DNA of 64,000 bases, taken from Pseudomonadota bacterium (GTDB taxonomy: Bacteria; Pseudomonadota; Gammaproteobacteria; QQUJ01). A program made the translations under genes and the position numbers. The stretch is taken from positions 1 to 64,000 of the forward strand of contig QQUJ01000027.1 of NCBI GenBank assembly GCA_008501635.1, in the 5' to 3' direction. Below, in pieces: positions 1-8,540 of this stretch (positions are counted from its first letter, which is position 1; every line of letters begins with the position of its first letter). The notes beneath the pieces were generated by a model. That model ran no database searches and was not told where the DNA came from. It saw nothing but the letters and a program-made list of their open reading frames with translations.

Positions 1-33
1 AGCGATGGACGCATCCGGTACAAAACTGGAATC

Positions 34-705
34 TCACATTGTCACAGCTGGCGATTCACTTCCAGGGACGCCTAGACGACCATATGGCACTGTGAAGACT
101 GGCTGACACAGAGTTTTGAACACCCTCGAGGACGCACTTATCGCGCTGTCCAATTTTCGGGGTCCATTTCTCTCATCCATTTCAATATAGAACTGACACG
201 CGAGTTTGATATCAATTGGGATATCTTTTGGGACACTGTAGTAATCGACTAAATATCCGCTATCAAACCTACCCAGGAATGCACTTCCCTGAGTAATTCT
301 CTTCGAATAAACCAGCTTGTCATCATGTTTACACTCAATGCTCCCAGATATATTAATCCTCTTGTTGTTCCAATAGAGTTCGGCTTCGAAATTATGAAAA
401 ACAACTTCTACACCGTATTTTCCATTATAGGAATTCGCAAAACTCAAAACTGTATTGCTTCCTTTTCCTTTAGATACCACTAACTCAGTTTCAACTAATG
501 GGTAATAGTAATCGTCAGGCAAATAGAACAATTTCACAATTAACTGAATGAACCCTGGCGAACTGGAACGTAGGATTTGCTTATTTAAAAAAACAACGCT
601 TAGAACCACTAACAAGGGCATCACAACAAAAAGTGTAAAGAGTACCTTTGGCAACAAGTTACGCACAATTCGCCCAGTAGAAACCCTAGAATTCACGAGA
701 AACAT
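34..705 (-). CDS. Hypothetical single-pass membrane protein, AT-rich
   Basis: I do not recognise this 223-aa protein. It has a basic N-terminus and one strong hydrophobic segment (about residues 18-40, VLFTLFVVMPLLVVLSVVF), followed by a soluble, beta-rich-looking region with many Tyr, Asn and Lys residues, so it is probably anchored in the inner membrane with the C-terminal part outside the cytoplasm. The gene is clearly richer in A+T than everything downstream and its codon use differs (many Lys AAA and Ile/Leu A/T-ending codons), which suggests recent acquisition. It is followed by the polyamine transporter on the same strand, with no evidence of co-transcription. Confidence 0.5.
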   Translation of the reverse strand: MFLVNSRVSTGRIVRNLLPKVLFTLFVVMPLLVVLSVVFLNKQILRSSSPGFIQLIVKLFYLPDDYYYPLVETELVVSKGKGSNTVLSFANSYNGKYGVEVVFHNFEAELYWNNKRINISGSIECKHDDKLVYSKRITQGSAFLGRFDSGYLVDYYSVPKDIPIDIKLACQFYIEMDERNGPRKLDSAISASSRVFKTLCQPVFTVPYGRLGVPGSESPAVTM

Positions 706-804
706 GGGCTACCTCAAGGCCCATCCTATAAACCACTACCAAGCAACGCTGCGTGCCCGGGGCAGATTAAACAACCCCAACAGGCCCGCCTTCGGCGGCT
801 CACA

Positions 805-1710
805 CTAAACATCATCCTTACCCCCTTGAACCAGAATGCTGAACAAGGCCAGCGTCCCGGAGGCTGCCATCAGCAACAGTGAGACGGCATTCAGGGCCGG
901 TGTGGAGCCTTCGCGCAGGCGATCGAACATGGTGATGGTCAGCGGCGCGTCGGAGCCCACCAGCATCAGCGTGGTATTGAAATTCTCGAACGACATGAGA
1001 AACGCCACGATCCCCGCGCCCAACAGCGCCGGGCTGAGGTACGGAATGGTAATGGTGAAGACCGCGGTCAACTTGCTGGCGCCGAGATTCATCGCCGCCT
1101 CCTCCAGGCTGGCGTCGAACTTGCGCAGTCGGGCAGAGATAACGAGCGTGGCGATGGTGGTGATGAAGGCGAACTGACCGGCTACCACCAGCGCCAGCCC
1201 CGGCCGCAGCGTCTCCATCTCGTAGCCGAACAACTCCTCGATCCCGTTCACCAGCGAGTTGGAGAAGATCAGAATCGAGATACCCAGTATCACGCCGGGG
1301 ATGACCAGCGGTGTCAGCATCAGCATATACAGCAGGTTTCTGAACGGAAACTGTTCGCGCTCAAAGAGAAACGCGTTGCAGGTACCTACCAGCAGTGACA
1401 GCAGCGTCACCCAAACGGCAACCCACGCCGATGTGCTGATACTCTTCAACAGCGGATCATCGTAAAAAATACCCAGCCGGGGCTGCTCGCGCCCGATGAA
1501 CCAGTCCAGCGTGAATCCGTTCCAGGGCAGTGACGGGAACAGCGAATCGTTGAAGGCGAACACCGCAACTACCAGCAACGGTGCTATGAGATAGACAAAG
1601 AACAGCGTCACGTAGACCTTATAGGTGACGCGATACGCCCGTGGCTGCGGAAGCGAGGGGATCATCCCAGGGACCGCAGTTGACCGCTTGGCAGTCGCTG
1701 TAACGTCCAT
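805..1710 (-). CDS. potC: Polyamine-type ABC transporter permease, PotC-like
   Basis: Inner-membrane permease subunit of a spermidine/putrescine-type importer. The 301-aa protein has about six hydrophobic segments and the binding-protein-dependent transport (EAA) loop near residues 200-220 (EEAAMNLGASKLTAVFTIT), the contact site for the ATPase. I chose the ATG at 1710 over an in-frame TTG three codons earlier. It is last in the potD-potA-potB-potC order and lies 82 bp downstream of potB. A short GC hairpin (786-798) follows the stop but has no good U-run. The substrate could be another cationic or amino-acid-like compound. Confidence 0.88.
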   Translation of the reverse strand: MDVTATAKRSTAVPGMIPSLPQPRAYRVTYKVYVTLFFVYLIAPLLVVAVFAFNDSLFPSLPWNGFTLDWFIGREQPRLGIFYDDPLLKSISTSAWVAVWVTLLSLLVGTCNAFLFEREQFPFRNLLYMLMLTPLVIPGVILGISILIFSNSLVNGIEELFGYEMETLRPGLALVVAGQFAFITTIATLVISARLRKFDASLEEAAMNLGASKLTAVFTITIPYLSPALLGAGIVAFLMSFENFNTTLMLVGSDAPLTITMFDRLREGSTPALNAVSLLLMAASGTLALFSILVQGGKDDV

Positions 1711-1792
1711 TGCCCACAACGCGCCGTGCCTCCGATACCGCTCGCCGCACGAAGGCGCACGCTACGCGCCCGTTCAACTGCGGCTCCTAGGA

Positions 1793-2650
1793 TCATTTCA
1801 ACGCCTCGCTCAAGGTCTGACGGGAAAGTTTGAGCCCGCCGAAGACGATCACCGACGAGAGCAGCAGCAACAGAAAACCGAACGCCGCGCCCAACTCCCA
1901 GTTAAACCGCGTGATGAACTGCGTATAGATCTGCTCGGTGAACCACAGGCTGTCTTTTCCGCCCAGCAGATTGGGGGTGAGATAGTTGCCGAGCGTCAGC
2001 ATGAAGACCACGATGCTGCCGGAGACGATACCCGGCATGGCGTGCGGAATCACGATCTCACGCAGCGTGGAAAATCCATTGCCGCCGAGATCGTAGCTGG
2101 CTTCGATGAGGCTGTCGTCGAGGCTGTCCAGCGTCGTCACCAGCGGCACGACCATGAACAACAACGAGGTGTAGATGAGACCGGTCATGATCGCCGCGTC
2201 GTTGTAGAGCATCTCGACCGGTTTATCGAGAATACCGGCCCATACCAGTATCTTGCTGACCACGCCGGTTTCACGCAACAGGATCATCCAGCCGTAGGTG
2301 CGCACCAGTTCGCTGACCCAGAAGGGAATCAAACACATCAGGAAGAGCAGCCGTTTGCTGCGACCGCGCAGCACCTTGGCGATGTAGTAGGCGATGGGGA
2401 ATGCGATCAGCAGTGTCAGTACCGTGGCGGTGATCGACATCGTCGCGGTACGCACAAAGGTGTTCCAGTACAGCGGTTCGCTGAAGAACTCCTGGTAGTT
2501 GACGAAGCTGAACACGTACTCGCGCGGCGCCACCCGGTCGCGCAGCGAGATGGTGAGCATGTCGATGTGGGGAATCACCACCAGCAACGCCAGCCACAGC
2601 CCCAGCGGAGCCAGCAGCAGAAAAAAGCCGATGCGGTAGTGCGACTTCAT
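1793..2650 (-). CDS. potB: Polyamine-type ABC transporter permease, PotB-like
   Basis: 285-aa partner permease of PotC, with a first transmembrane segment at about residues 8-28 and an EAA-type loop near residues 195-215 (EASYDLGGNGFSTLREIVIP). Its ATG overlaps the stop codon of the upstream ATPase gene in an ATGA arrangement (2647-2650), a sign of translational coupling. A PotB/PotC heterodimer with a PotA dimer is the standard architecture of this family. Confidence 0.88.
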   Translation of the reverse strand: MKSHYRIGFFLLLAPLGLWLALLVVIPHIDMLTISLRDRVAPREYVFSFVNYQEFFSEPLYWNTFVRTATMSITATVLTLLIAFPIAYYIAKVLRGRSKRLLFLMCLIPFWVSELVRTYGWMILLRETGVVSKILVWAGILDKPVEMLYNDAAIMTGLIYTSLLFMVVPLVTTLDSLDDSLIEASYDLGGNGFSTLREIVIPHAMPGIVSGSIVVFMLTLGNYLTPNLLGGKDSLWFTEQIYTQFITRFNWELGAAFGFLLLLLSSVIVFGGLKLSRQTLSEALK

Positions 2651-3747
2651 TCGGCGGCGTCCGCGCTGAAACAGCGCGTGTGGCGCCGGTCCCAGTTCGC
2701 GAAGAGCGTGTCGTCACGCTTGATAGTGAGAAAGTCCCCGGTTCCGGGGAGCGCGGCGACCAGGGTGTGCCCGGTGCCCTGTTCGCGCAGCAGCACCTGC
2801 GTGTTGGCGCCGTTGAAGAGGATGTCCTGGACGGTGCATTGCAGCTGGTTGGCCACATCCTGGCGCGCTTCACGGCTCAAGCCAATGGCCTCGGGCCGCA
2901 CGAATATCTCCACTTCGTTGCGGCTCGCGATGCCGTTGGTGGTATGCGCCTGAAGTGCGACGCCGCCGGCGATTTCAACCGTCAGGTTCCCCCCCTCACT
3001 CGCACTCACCTTTCCCCGCCAGCGATTGGCCTCGCCGACGAAGCTGGCGACAAAGGCCGTCGCGGGCTCGAAGTAGAGTTCCTGCGGCGTGCCGATCTGT
3101 TCGAACCGACCATGGTTCATGACCGCAATCTGGTCCGACATGACCAGCGCTTCGGATTGATCGTGGGTGATGTAGACGAAGGTGGTGCCGATCTGCTTCT
3201 GCAACTGTTTGAGTTCGACCTTCATGTGCTCGCGCAGCTTGAGGTCGAGTGCTCCCAGCGGTTCGTCCAGCAGCAGCACGGTGGGTTCCAGTACCAGCGC
3301 CCGGGCGATGGCGACACGCTGCTTCTGCCCGCCCGACAGTTGGTTGATGCGCTTGCCGCCCGCCTCCGGCAGGCTCACGCGCTCCAGCGCCTGCGCCACC
3401 TTGGTGCCGATCTCGCCACGCGCCACACCGCGGCGCTTGAGGCCGTAGGCGACGTTGTCCGCCACCGTCATCATCGGAAACAGGGCCAGATGCTGAAAGA
3501 CCATGTTGACCGGCCGGTGATTGGGTGGCACCCCGCGCATCGACTCGCCCTGGATGTAGATCTCACCGTGTTCCGGCTCATCGAAACCGGCGAGCATCCT
3601 GAGCAGCGTGGTCTTGCCGCAGCCGGACGGCCCGAGGATGGAGAAGAAGCTGCCGCTCTCGATCGCCAGTGAAACCTGATCCACCGCCACGAAAGCGCCA
3701 AAGCGCCGGGTCACCTCCCGGCATTCGAGAACATAGGTGTCAGGCAT
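2647..3747 (-). CDS. potA: Polyamine-type ABC transporter ATP-binding protein, PotA-like
   Basis: Cytoplasmic ATPase that drives the importer. The 366-aa protein shows Walker A (GPSGCGKTT, about 39-47), the ABC signature LSGGQKQR (about 137-144), Walker B (VLLLDEP), a switch histidine in THDQSEAL, and a C-terminal TOBE-type regulatory domain (about 240-350), as in PotA. I chose the ATG at 3747, preceded by a G-rich stretch about 12 nt upstream. An in-frame TTG at 3768 is a weaker alternative. It overlaps potB by four bases. Confidence 0.9.
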   Translation of the reverse strand: MPDTYVLECREVTRRFGAFVAVDQVSLAIESGSFFSILGPSGCGKTTLLRMLAGFDEPEHGEIYIQGESMRGVPPNHRPVNMVFQHLALFPMMTVADNVAYGLKRRGVARGEIGTKVAQALERVSLPEAGGKRINQLSGGQKQRVAIARALVLEPTVLLLDEPLGALDLKLREHMKVELKQLQKQIGTTFVYITHDQSEALVMSDQIAVMNHGRFEQIGTPQELYFEPATAFVASFVGEANRWRGKVSASEGGNLTVEIAGGVALQAHTTNGIASRNEVEIFVRPEAIGLSREARQDVANQLQCTVQDILFNGANTQVLLREQGTGHTLVAALPGTGDFLTIKRDDTLFANWDRRHTRCFSADAAE

Positions 3748-3809
3748 AAACGATTGGCGCCCCTGCAACGCCCATGAGCCTATCCCCCGGCCATGGCATA
3801 AAAACTGAA

Positions 3810-3877
3810 GGAGCCACCGAAGGCACTGAAGTCACCGAATCACCCCTTCGGCGCTTTCGGTGCCTTCAGTGGTTCCT
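3810..3877. repeat. Imperfect inverted repeat between potD and potA
   Basis: Two arms of about 22 bases (3810-3831 and 3856-3877) are near reverse complements, both built on the motif CACTGAAGGCACCGAA and its variants, with a C+T-rich spacer. The motif itself looks like short tandem copies (ccgaaggcactgaagtcaccgaa). It may be a REP-like mobile palindrome or an mRNA-stabilising hairpin that separates expression of the abundant binding protein from the membrane subunits. Confidence 0.5.
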
Positions 3878-3944
3878 GGTTTTTTCTTGGTTCACAAAGC
3901 GATACCGCCGACCGCGCTTGACAGGCGATATCACCAACCCCACC

Positions 3945-5015
3945 TCAGCCCGATTTGGCCGCGTTGACGCGATCGAGGGTCTTGCCCTCCAGCTCTTCCA
4001 GACCCGCGGGTACGGTGGGATACCATTTGATGTTGTCGATGGCCGCCGGCGGGAAGCTCTCCTTGAACTGCTTCTTCAAGGTCTCTTCGACGAATTCATC
4101 CGCGCCTTTTGCCGCGGTGAAGTTGCCGGCCGACGCCGTGATACGCGCGGCGATCTGCGGGCGCATCACAAAATTGATCCACTTGTACGCGGCATCTTCA
4201 GCCTTGGTCTTGCGCGGCAGCGCGAAGGTGTCGATCCAGCCGAGGGCTCCGGATTTCGGGGCGACGAAGGTGATATTGGCGTTCTCCTTGTTGAGCTTCC
4301 ACCCGCCGGTGTCCCACGCCATGGCCGCGACCACCTCGCCGGAGCGCAGCAGGTTGAGGAGCGCATCGCCGCCGGTCCAGTAGACCCGCACATTGCTCTT
4401 GCAGTCGACCAGCTTGGCTTCCACCTTGTCCAGGATCTTCTGATAGGCGCCCTTGTCCTGATACGCGGCAAAGGGATCCATACCCATGGCGAAGGCAAAT
4501 CCGATCAGCGTCGGGCGTTTCAGTCGATACGAAACCTTGCCCGCCAGCGCTGGATTGCAGAGGTCGGTGTAATCGCCGACATTGCCTGCCTTGGAACGAT
4601 CGAGCACCAGGCCGCTGGTGCCCCAGATATGCGGCACACCGTAGACCTGGCCCTTGAAGGTCGTGTTCTTACGCGTGGCATCCATCATCGAGGGAATGAA
4701 TTGCGCCGCGTCGATCTTCGACAGGTCCATGGGTTTGTAGATGTCGTAGTCGGTCTGCGCGCCGACGATGCGATCCTGACTGGGCTGTGCCAGATCGAAG
4801 CCGGAGCCTCCGGTGGCACGCAGTTTGGAGATCATGTCTTCATTGTTGGATTTGGTGACACTGACTGTAATGCCGGTCTCCTTGGTGAAATCGGCGATCA
4901 CATCATCCGGGGCATAACCGCCCCAGGTAAGCAGGCGCAGGGTTTCTGCATTGGCAGATCCCAGCGACAGCGTCAGTATCGCAACACCAGCCAGTAGAGT
5001 TTTGGAACGATGCAT
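3945..5015 (-). CDS. potD: Periplasmic polyamine-binding protein, PotD/PotF-like
   Basis: Extracellular solute-binding protein (356 aa) that captures ligand and delivers it to PotABC. It has a signal peptide (MHRSKTLLAGVAILTLSLGS, cleavage near ANA-E) and the family opening LRLLTWGGYAPDDVIADF, followed by the two-lobe type II fold pattern with KTTLIDK-like and W/Y-rich ligand regions (GGYAP, DLAQPSQD, WDTGGW). The ATG at 5015 is preferred because a perfect AAGGAGGA lies 8-9 bases upstream. The longer frame to 5240 adds residues that do not look like protein. It is first in the transporter gene order. Confidence 0.9.
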   Translation of the reverse strand: MHRSKTLLAGVAILTLSLGSANAETLRLLTWGGYAPDDVIADFTKETGITVSVTKSNNEDMISKLRATGGSGFDLAQPSQDRIVGAQTDYDIYKPMDLSKIDAAQFIPSMMDATRKNTTFKGQVYGVPHIWGTSGLVLDRSKAGNVGDYTDLCNPALAGKVSYRLKRPTLIGFAFAMGMDPFAAYQDKGAYQKILDKVEAKLVDCKSNVRVYWTGGDALLNLLRSGEVVAAMAWDTGGWKLNKENANITFVAPKSGALGWIDTFALPRKTKAEDAAYKWINFVMRPQIAARITASAGNFTAAKGADEFVEETLKKQFKESFPPAAIDNIKWYPTVPAGLEELEGKTLDRVNAAKSG

Positions 5016-5023
5016 TGGGGGTA

Positions 5024-5031
5024 TCCTCCTT
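5024..5031 (-). promoter_or_regulatory. Strong ribosome binding site of potD
   Basis: AAGGAGGA on the minus strand, correctly spaced before the ATG at 5013-5015. It decides the start of the binding protein and excludes the longer open frame. Confidence 0.85.
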
Positions 5032-5376
5032 GTTGGACAGCGTCTCAGGTCCCGTACCACAAGACCCGCATGGTGCCAGTATGGCCTATGAATTTGATGG
5101 TGCGATGACACGGTTGGGTTAAACAACGGGCCGCCGTTTCGCCGGTGCGGTACGGGGGTGATTTTGATCTCTTGTCGGTGCGACAGCTTATCGTTGTTGT
5201 CAGACACGGAATCCGCCTGAAGTGTCATTAAAGCCCGCAACCCAACGGTCAGCGCCCGAGCAGTCTGCGGATCGTCACACCCTGGATCCGACGCGAGGGC
5301 TGGGTTCGGGCGGCCTTAGCCAAGACTAGCACAAGGTCCGCAAGCTCTCCTGGGCTCCGCTGATATTCCTGCGGGG

Positions 5377-6747
5377 CTACTGCGCCGCGGTCAATGCGGC
5401 AAGCATTTTCCCGTGGATGCCGCCGAAAGCGCCGTTGCTCATGATCATGACCTGATCACCGGGTCTGGCCGCGACTGTGATGGCCGCCACGATTGCCTCC
5501 ACGTTGCCGAACACCGCAGCCTGCGTTCCGATGCGGCGTGCCACCTCGTCCAAATCCCACTTCAGACCTTCCGGTTGGAGCAGCAGCACCCGATCCGCGA
5601 TGCCCAGTGAATCCGCGAGTGTTTCACGGTGCACCCCCATGCGCATGGTGTTGGAGCGCGGTTCGAGCACCGCGAATATCCGTGCCCTGCCGACCCGCGC
5701 GCGCAGTGCAGCCAAAGTGGCAGCGATCGCGGTGGGATGGTGCGCAAAATCGTCGTAGACCGTCACACCCCCCACCTCCCCGCGCAACTCCATGCGGCGT
5801 TTGGCGTTGCGAAAGCCGCTCAATGCCTCCACACCCACTGTCGCCGGCACGCCTGCATGACGGGCCGCAGCGAGCGCGGCCAGGCCGTTGGCGAGATTGT
5901 GCTGCCCGGCCAGATCCCACGCGACCTGACCCACAGCGCGGCCCTCACACACGACTTCGAAACGACTCGCATCGGCGGCCAACGACCGCGCCTGCCAGAC
6001 GGCCCCTCCGCCCTCGCAAACCTGAAAATTCTCCACCGGCGTCCAGCAGCCCTGCTCCAGGACGACCTGCAAGGCGGTATCGGCAACCGGTGCCACTATC
6101 AGGCCGTTGCCGGGAACGGTGCGCACCAGGTGATGGAACTGGCGTTGAATGGCCGCGAGATCGGGAAAGATATCGGCGTGATCGAACTCGAGGTTGTTGA
6201 GGACCGCTGTGCGCGGCCGGTAGTGGACGAACTTCGAGCGTTTATCGAAAAAGGCGGTGTCGTATTCGTCGGCCTCGACCACGAAAAAAGGCGTCGCGCC
6301 CAAGCGGGCCGAGAGGCCGAAATTCTCCGGTACGCCGCCGATCAGAAACCCTGGTTGCAGTTGGGCGTATTCGAGGATCCAGGCCACCATGCTGGCGGTG
6401 GTCGTTTTACCGTGAGTTCCCGCCACACCGATGACCCAGCGTTCGCGCAACAGATTGTCTGCCAGCCACTGCGGCCCCGAGGTGTAGGGAATACCGCGCG
6501 CCAGGACATGTTCGACGGCTGGATTACCGCGCGTCAGTGCATTGCCGATCACCACACAATCGGGCGCCGTACGCAGCGGCTCTGTATCGTAACCCTCGTG
6601 CAGCGCGATACCCGCGGTCGCAAGCTGGGTGCTCATGGGTGGATAGACCGCTGCGTCCTGCCCGGTCACCGTATGGCCCAGTTCGCGTGCCAATAACGCC
6701 ACGCCGCCCATGAAGGTTCCGCAGATCCCCAGAATATGGAGGTGCAT
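5377..6747 (-). CDS. mpl: UDP-N-acetylmuramate:L-Ala-gamma-D-Glu-meso-DAP ligase (murein recycling)
   Basis: Cytoplasmic Mur-ligase family enzyme that attaches recycled tripeptide to UDP-MurNAc. The 456-aa protein begins MHLHILGICGTFMGGVA, the typical Mpl N-terminal nucleotide fold, has the ATP loop GTHGKTT (about 110-116), ENFG and EADEYDTAFFDKRSKF signatures, and the central-to-C-terminal DFAHHPTA and LEPRSNTM motifs. The ATG at 6747 overlaps the stop of the upstream membrane protein gene by one base (TGATG). An open frame continues upstream of the ATG but encodes shadow sequence. Confidence 0.93.
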   Translation of the reverse strand: MHLHILGICGTFMGGVALLARELGHTVTGQDAAVYPPMSTQLATAGIALHEGYDTEPLRTAPDCVVIGNALTRGNPAVEHVLARGIPYTSGPQWLADNLLRERWVIGVAGTHGKTTTASMVAWILEYAQLQPGFLIGGVPENFGLSARLGATPFFVVEADEYDTAFFDKRSKFVHYRPRTAVLNNLEFDHADIFPDLAAIQRQFHHLVRTVPGNGLIVAPVADTALQVVLEQGCWTPVENFQVCEGGGAVWQARSLAADASRFEVVCEGRAVGQVAWDLAGQHNLANGLAALAAARHAGVPATVGVEALSGFRNAKRRMELRGEVGGVTVYDDFAHHPTAIAATLAALRARVGRARIFAVLEPRSNTMRMGVHRETLADSLGIADRVLLLQPEGLKWDLDEVARRIGTQAAVFGNVEAIVAAITVAARPGDQVMIMSNGAFGGIHGKMLAALTAAQ

Positions 6748-7265
6748 CAGCCGGACTCGGGGAAAAGCAGATCGAGGAGTGTCATCTGCGCAACCAGATA
6801 ACCCACCGCAACCGATGCCCCCAAGGCATACGAGCCCTGCAGAGCGTGTCGCATCACATGGCCCATCACCGCCAGACTCCAGACCAGCAGAACGAACCAG
6901 ATCATGGCTGCTGCCGGATCGACACCACCTGCCGCAGAGCTCAAATAGAGCCAGCGCACCACGGGAAGAGCAATTATCGAGAGCACAATGCCCGTACCCA
7001 ACAGCGCGGTCAGGGTCTGGGTAAAGCGCGCCTGGTGCCGCCGCCAGCTCAGCGTGCCCCAAGTGATACCCGCGAGCAACGCCAGATCGACCAAGACCTT
7101 CGCCGCGCTCCGCCACTCCAATCCGTTGTCGAGCGAGAGCACCGCCACGCCCAGGACCAGATAGATCACGAGCACCGCGCGTAACAGCCACACGGAAACC
7201 GGAACATCCTGTGGCCCGCGGCGAAACAGGCAGATATCGAAGAACAGTCGTATGAGTTGTGTCAC
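6747..7265 (-). CDS. Conserved hypothetical inner-membrane protein
   Basis: 172-aa protein with four predicted transmembrane segments (about 25-45, 55-72, 85-110 and 118-165) and short loops; I do not recognise the family. The start is a GTG at 7265, which is uncertain because no strong ribosome site precedes it. It overlaps mpl by one base and is probably co-transcribed with it. The rnd gene diverges from the other side. A link to the cell envelope is inferred only from mpl. Confidence 0.65.
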   Translation of the reverse strand: MTQLIRLFFDICLFRRGPQDVPVSVWLLRAVLVIYLVLGVAVLSLDNGLEWRSAAKVLVDLALLAGITWGTLSWRRHQARFTQTLTALLGTGIVLSIIALPVVRWLYLSSAAGGVDPAAAMIWFVLLVWSLAVMGHVMRHALQGSYALGASVAVGYLVAQMTLLDLLFPESG

Positions 7266-7362
7266 AGCTCGGCGATTCCAGGGCTACGCTTCATGCACCG
7301 TATCACTGATGGCACTGACCGGGGATAATACACGGCATCGGATAACGGCATCGAATCAAAAA

Positions 7363-8517
7363 ATGAATCCTGAGTTTATCAATACCACCGAGCGGTTGGA
7401 GGTCTTCTGCGCGCGCTTGCGCGACGCAAAGTGGATCGCAATGGACACCGAGTTCCTGCGCGAAAAGACCTATTTCGCCGAACTCTGCCTGATCCAGATC
7501 GCCACCCACGATGTCGTCGCCTGCATCGATACACTGGCGATCAAGGATCTCTCGCCGCTGACGGCGCTGCTTTACGATCCCAACTGCCTCAAGGTTCTGC
7601 ATGCTGCGCGCCAGGATCTGGAACTCTTCTACGACAGCAGCGGATCGGTGCCCACACCCATTTTTGACACCCAGGTCGCCGCCACGCTCGCTGGCCTTGG
7701 CGAACAGATCGGCTACGCTGCGCTGGTTGAAAAGCTGCTCGGTGTGCAATTGGCTAAAACTCACACGCGCACCGACTGGAGTCGCCGCCCGCTCAGCGTA
7801 GAGCAGCTTCGCTACGCGGCGGACGATGTCACCTACCTGGTATCCGCTTACGAAAAACTGCACGCGCAGCTCGCCGGCCTGGGTCGACTGGGCTGGCTCA
7901 CGGAGGATTTCGCAACGCTCACCGATCCGGCAACCTATGCCAATCCGCCCGCGACCATGTGGCGCCGTGTCAAGGGTGCCGGCAAACTCAAGGGCGTACA
8001 GCTCAAGGTGCTGCAGGATCTGACCGCCTGGCGCGAAGAACAGGCACGCCAGCGCAACCGCCCACGCCGCTGGATTCTGCGCGATGAATTGCTGCTCGAT
8101 CTGGCCCGCCAACGCCCCGCTGACCGCGCCGCGCTGAGTCAGGTGCGCGGCCTGGAGCAGGGAACCATCGATCGGGACGGCGCCAGCCTGCTCACGATCA
8201 TCGGCCAGGCTCTCAACACCCCACGCGAGAGTTGGCCGCATCTCCCGCGCGCCAAACCGCTCGATGAGGCTCAAGGGGCCGTCGTCGATTCGCTGATGGC
8301 GCTGTTGCGTCTGTGCGCTGCAACGGCTGGAGTCAGCGCCGGTTCGCTGGCATCGCGCAACGATCTGGAGGAGTTGGTGCGGGGCTCGGATGAGATATCC
8401 CTGCTGCACGGCTGGCGCGCCGAGCTGGCCGGACGAACGCTGCGCGACTGGCTCACGGGTCGGTCCAATTTGTGCGTCGAGGCCGGACGCCTGGTTTTAA
8501 CCCCCCGAACCGACTGA
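7363..8517 (+). CDS. rnd: Ribonuclease D
   Basis: 3'-5' exoribonuclease involved in tRNA and stable-RNA 3' maturation. The 384-aa protein (E. coli enzyme 375 aa) has a DEDDy exonuclease domain: Exo I MDTEF (D28, E30), Exo II around VLHAARQDLELF, and Exo III YAADDVTYL with its Tyr. An HRDC-type domain follows at about 215-290. I chose the ATG at 7363 because the family start lies here; the upstream in-frame extension has no family character. It diverges from the mpl operon. Confidence 0.92.
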   Translation: MNPEFINTTERLEVFCARLRDAKWIAMDTEFLREKTYFAELCLIQIATHDVVACIDTLAIKDLSPLTALLYDPNCLKVLHAARQDLELFYDSSGSVPTPIFDTQVAATLAGLGEQIGYAALVEKLLGVQLAKTHTRTDWSRRPLSVEQLRYAADDVTYLVSAYEKLHAQLAGLGRLGWLTEDFATLTDPATYANPPATMWRRVKGAGKLKGVQLKVLQDLTAWREEQARQRNRPRRWILRDELLLDLARQRPADRAALSQVRGLEQGTIDRDGASLLTIIGQALNTPRESWPHLPRAKPLDEAQGAVVDSLMALLRLCAATAGVSAGSLASRNDLEELVRGSDEISLLHGWRAELAGRTLRDWLTGRSNLCVEAGRLVLTPRTD

Positions 8518-8540
8518 CTCTCTCCTGCCAACACCGCCCG

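Noticed and set aside
1625-2953. 442-aa plus-strand frame opposite potB and potA
   Set aside because: Antisense of genuine transporter genes; His/Gln/Arg-rich composition typical of a complement of high-GC coding sequence.
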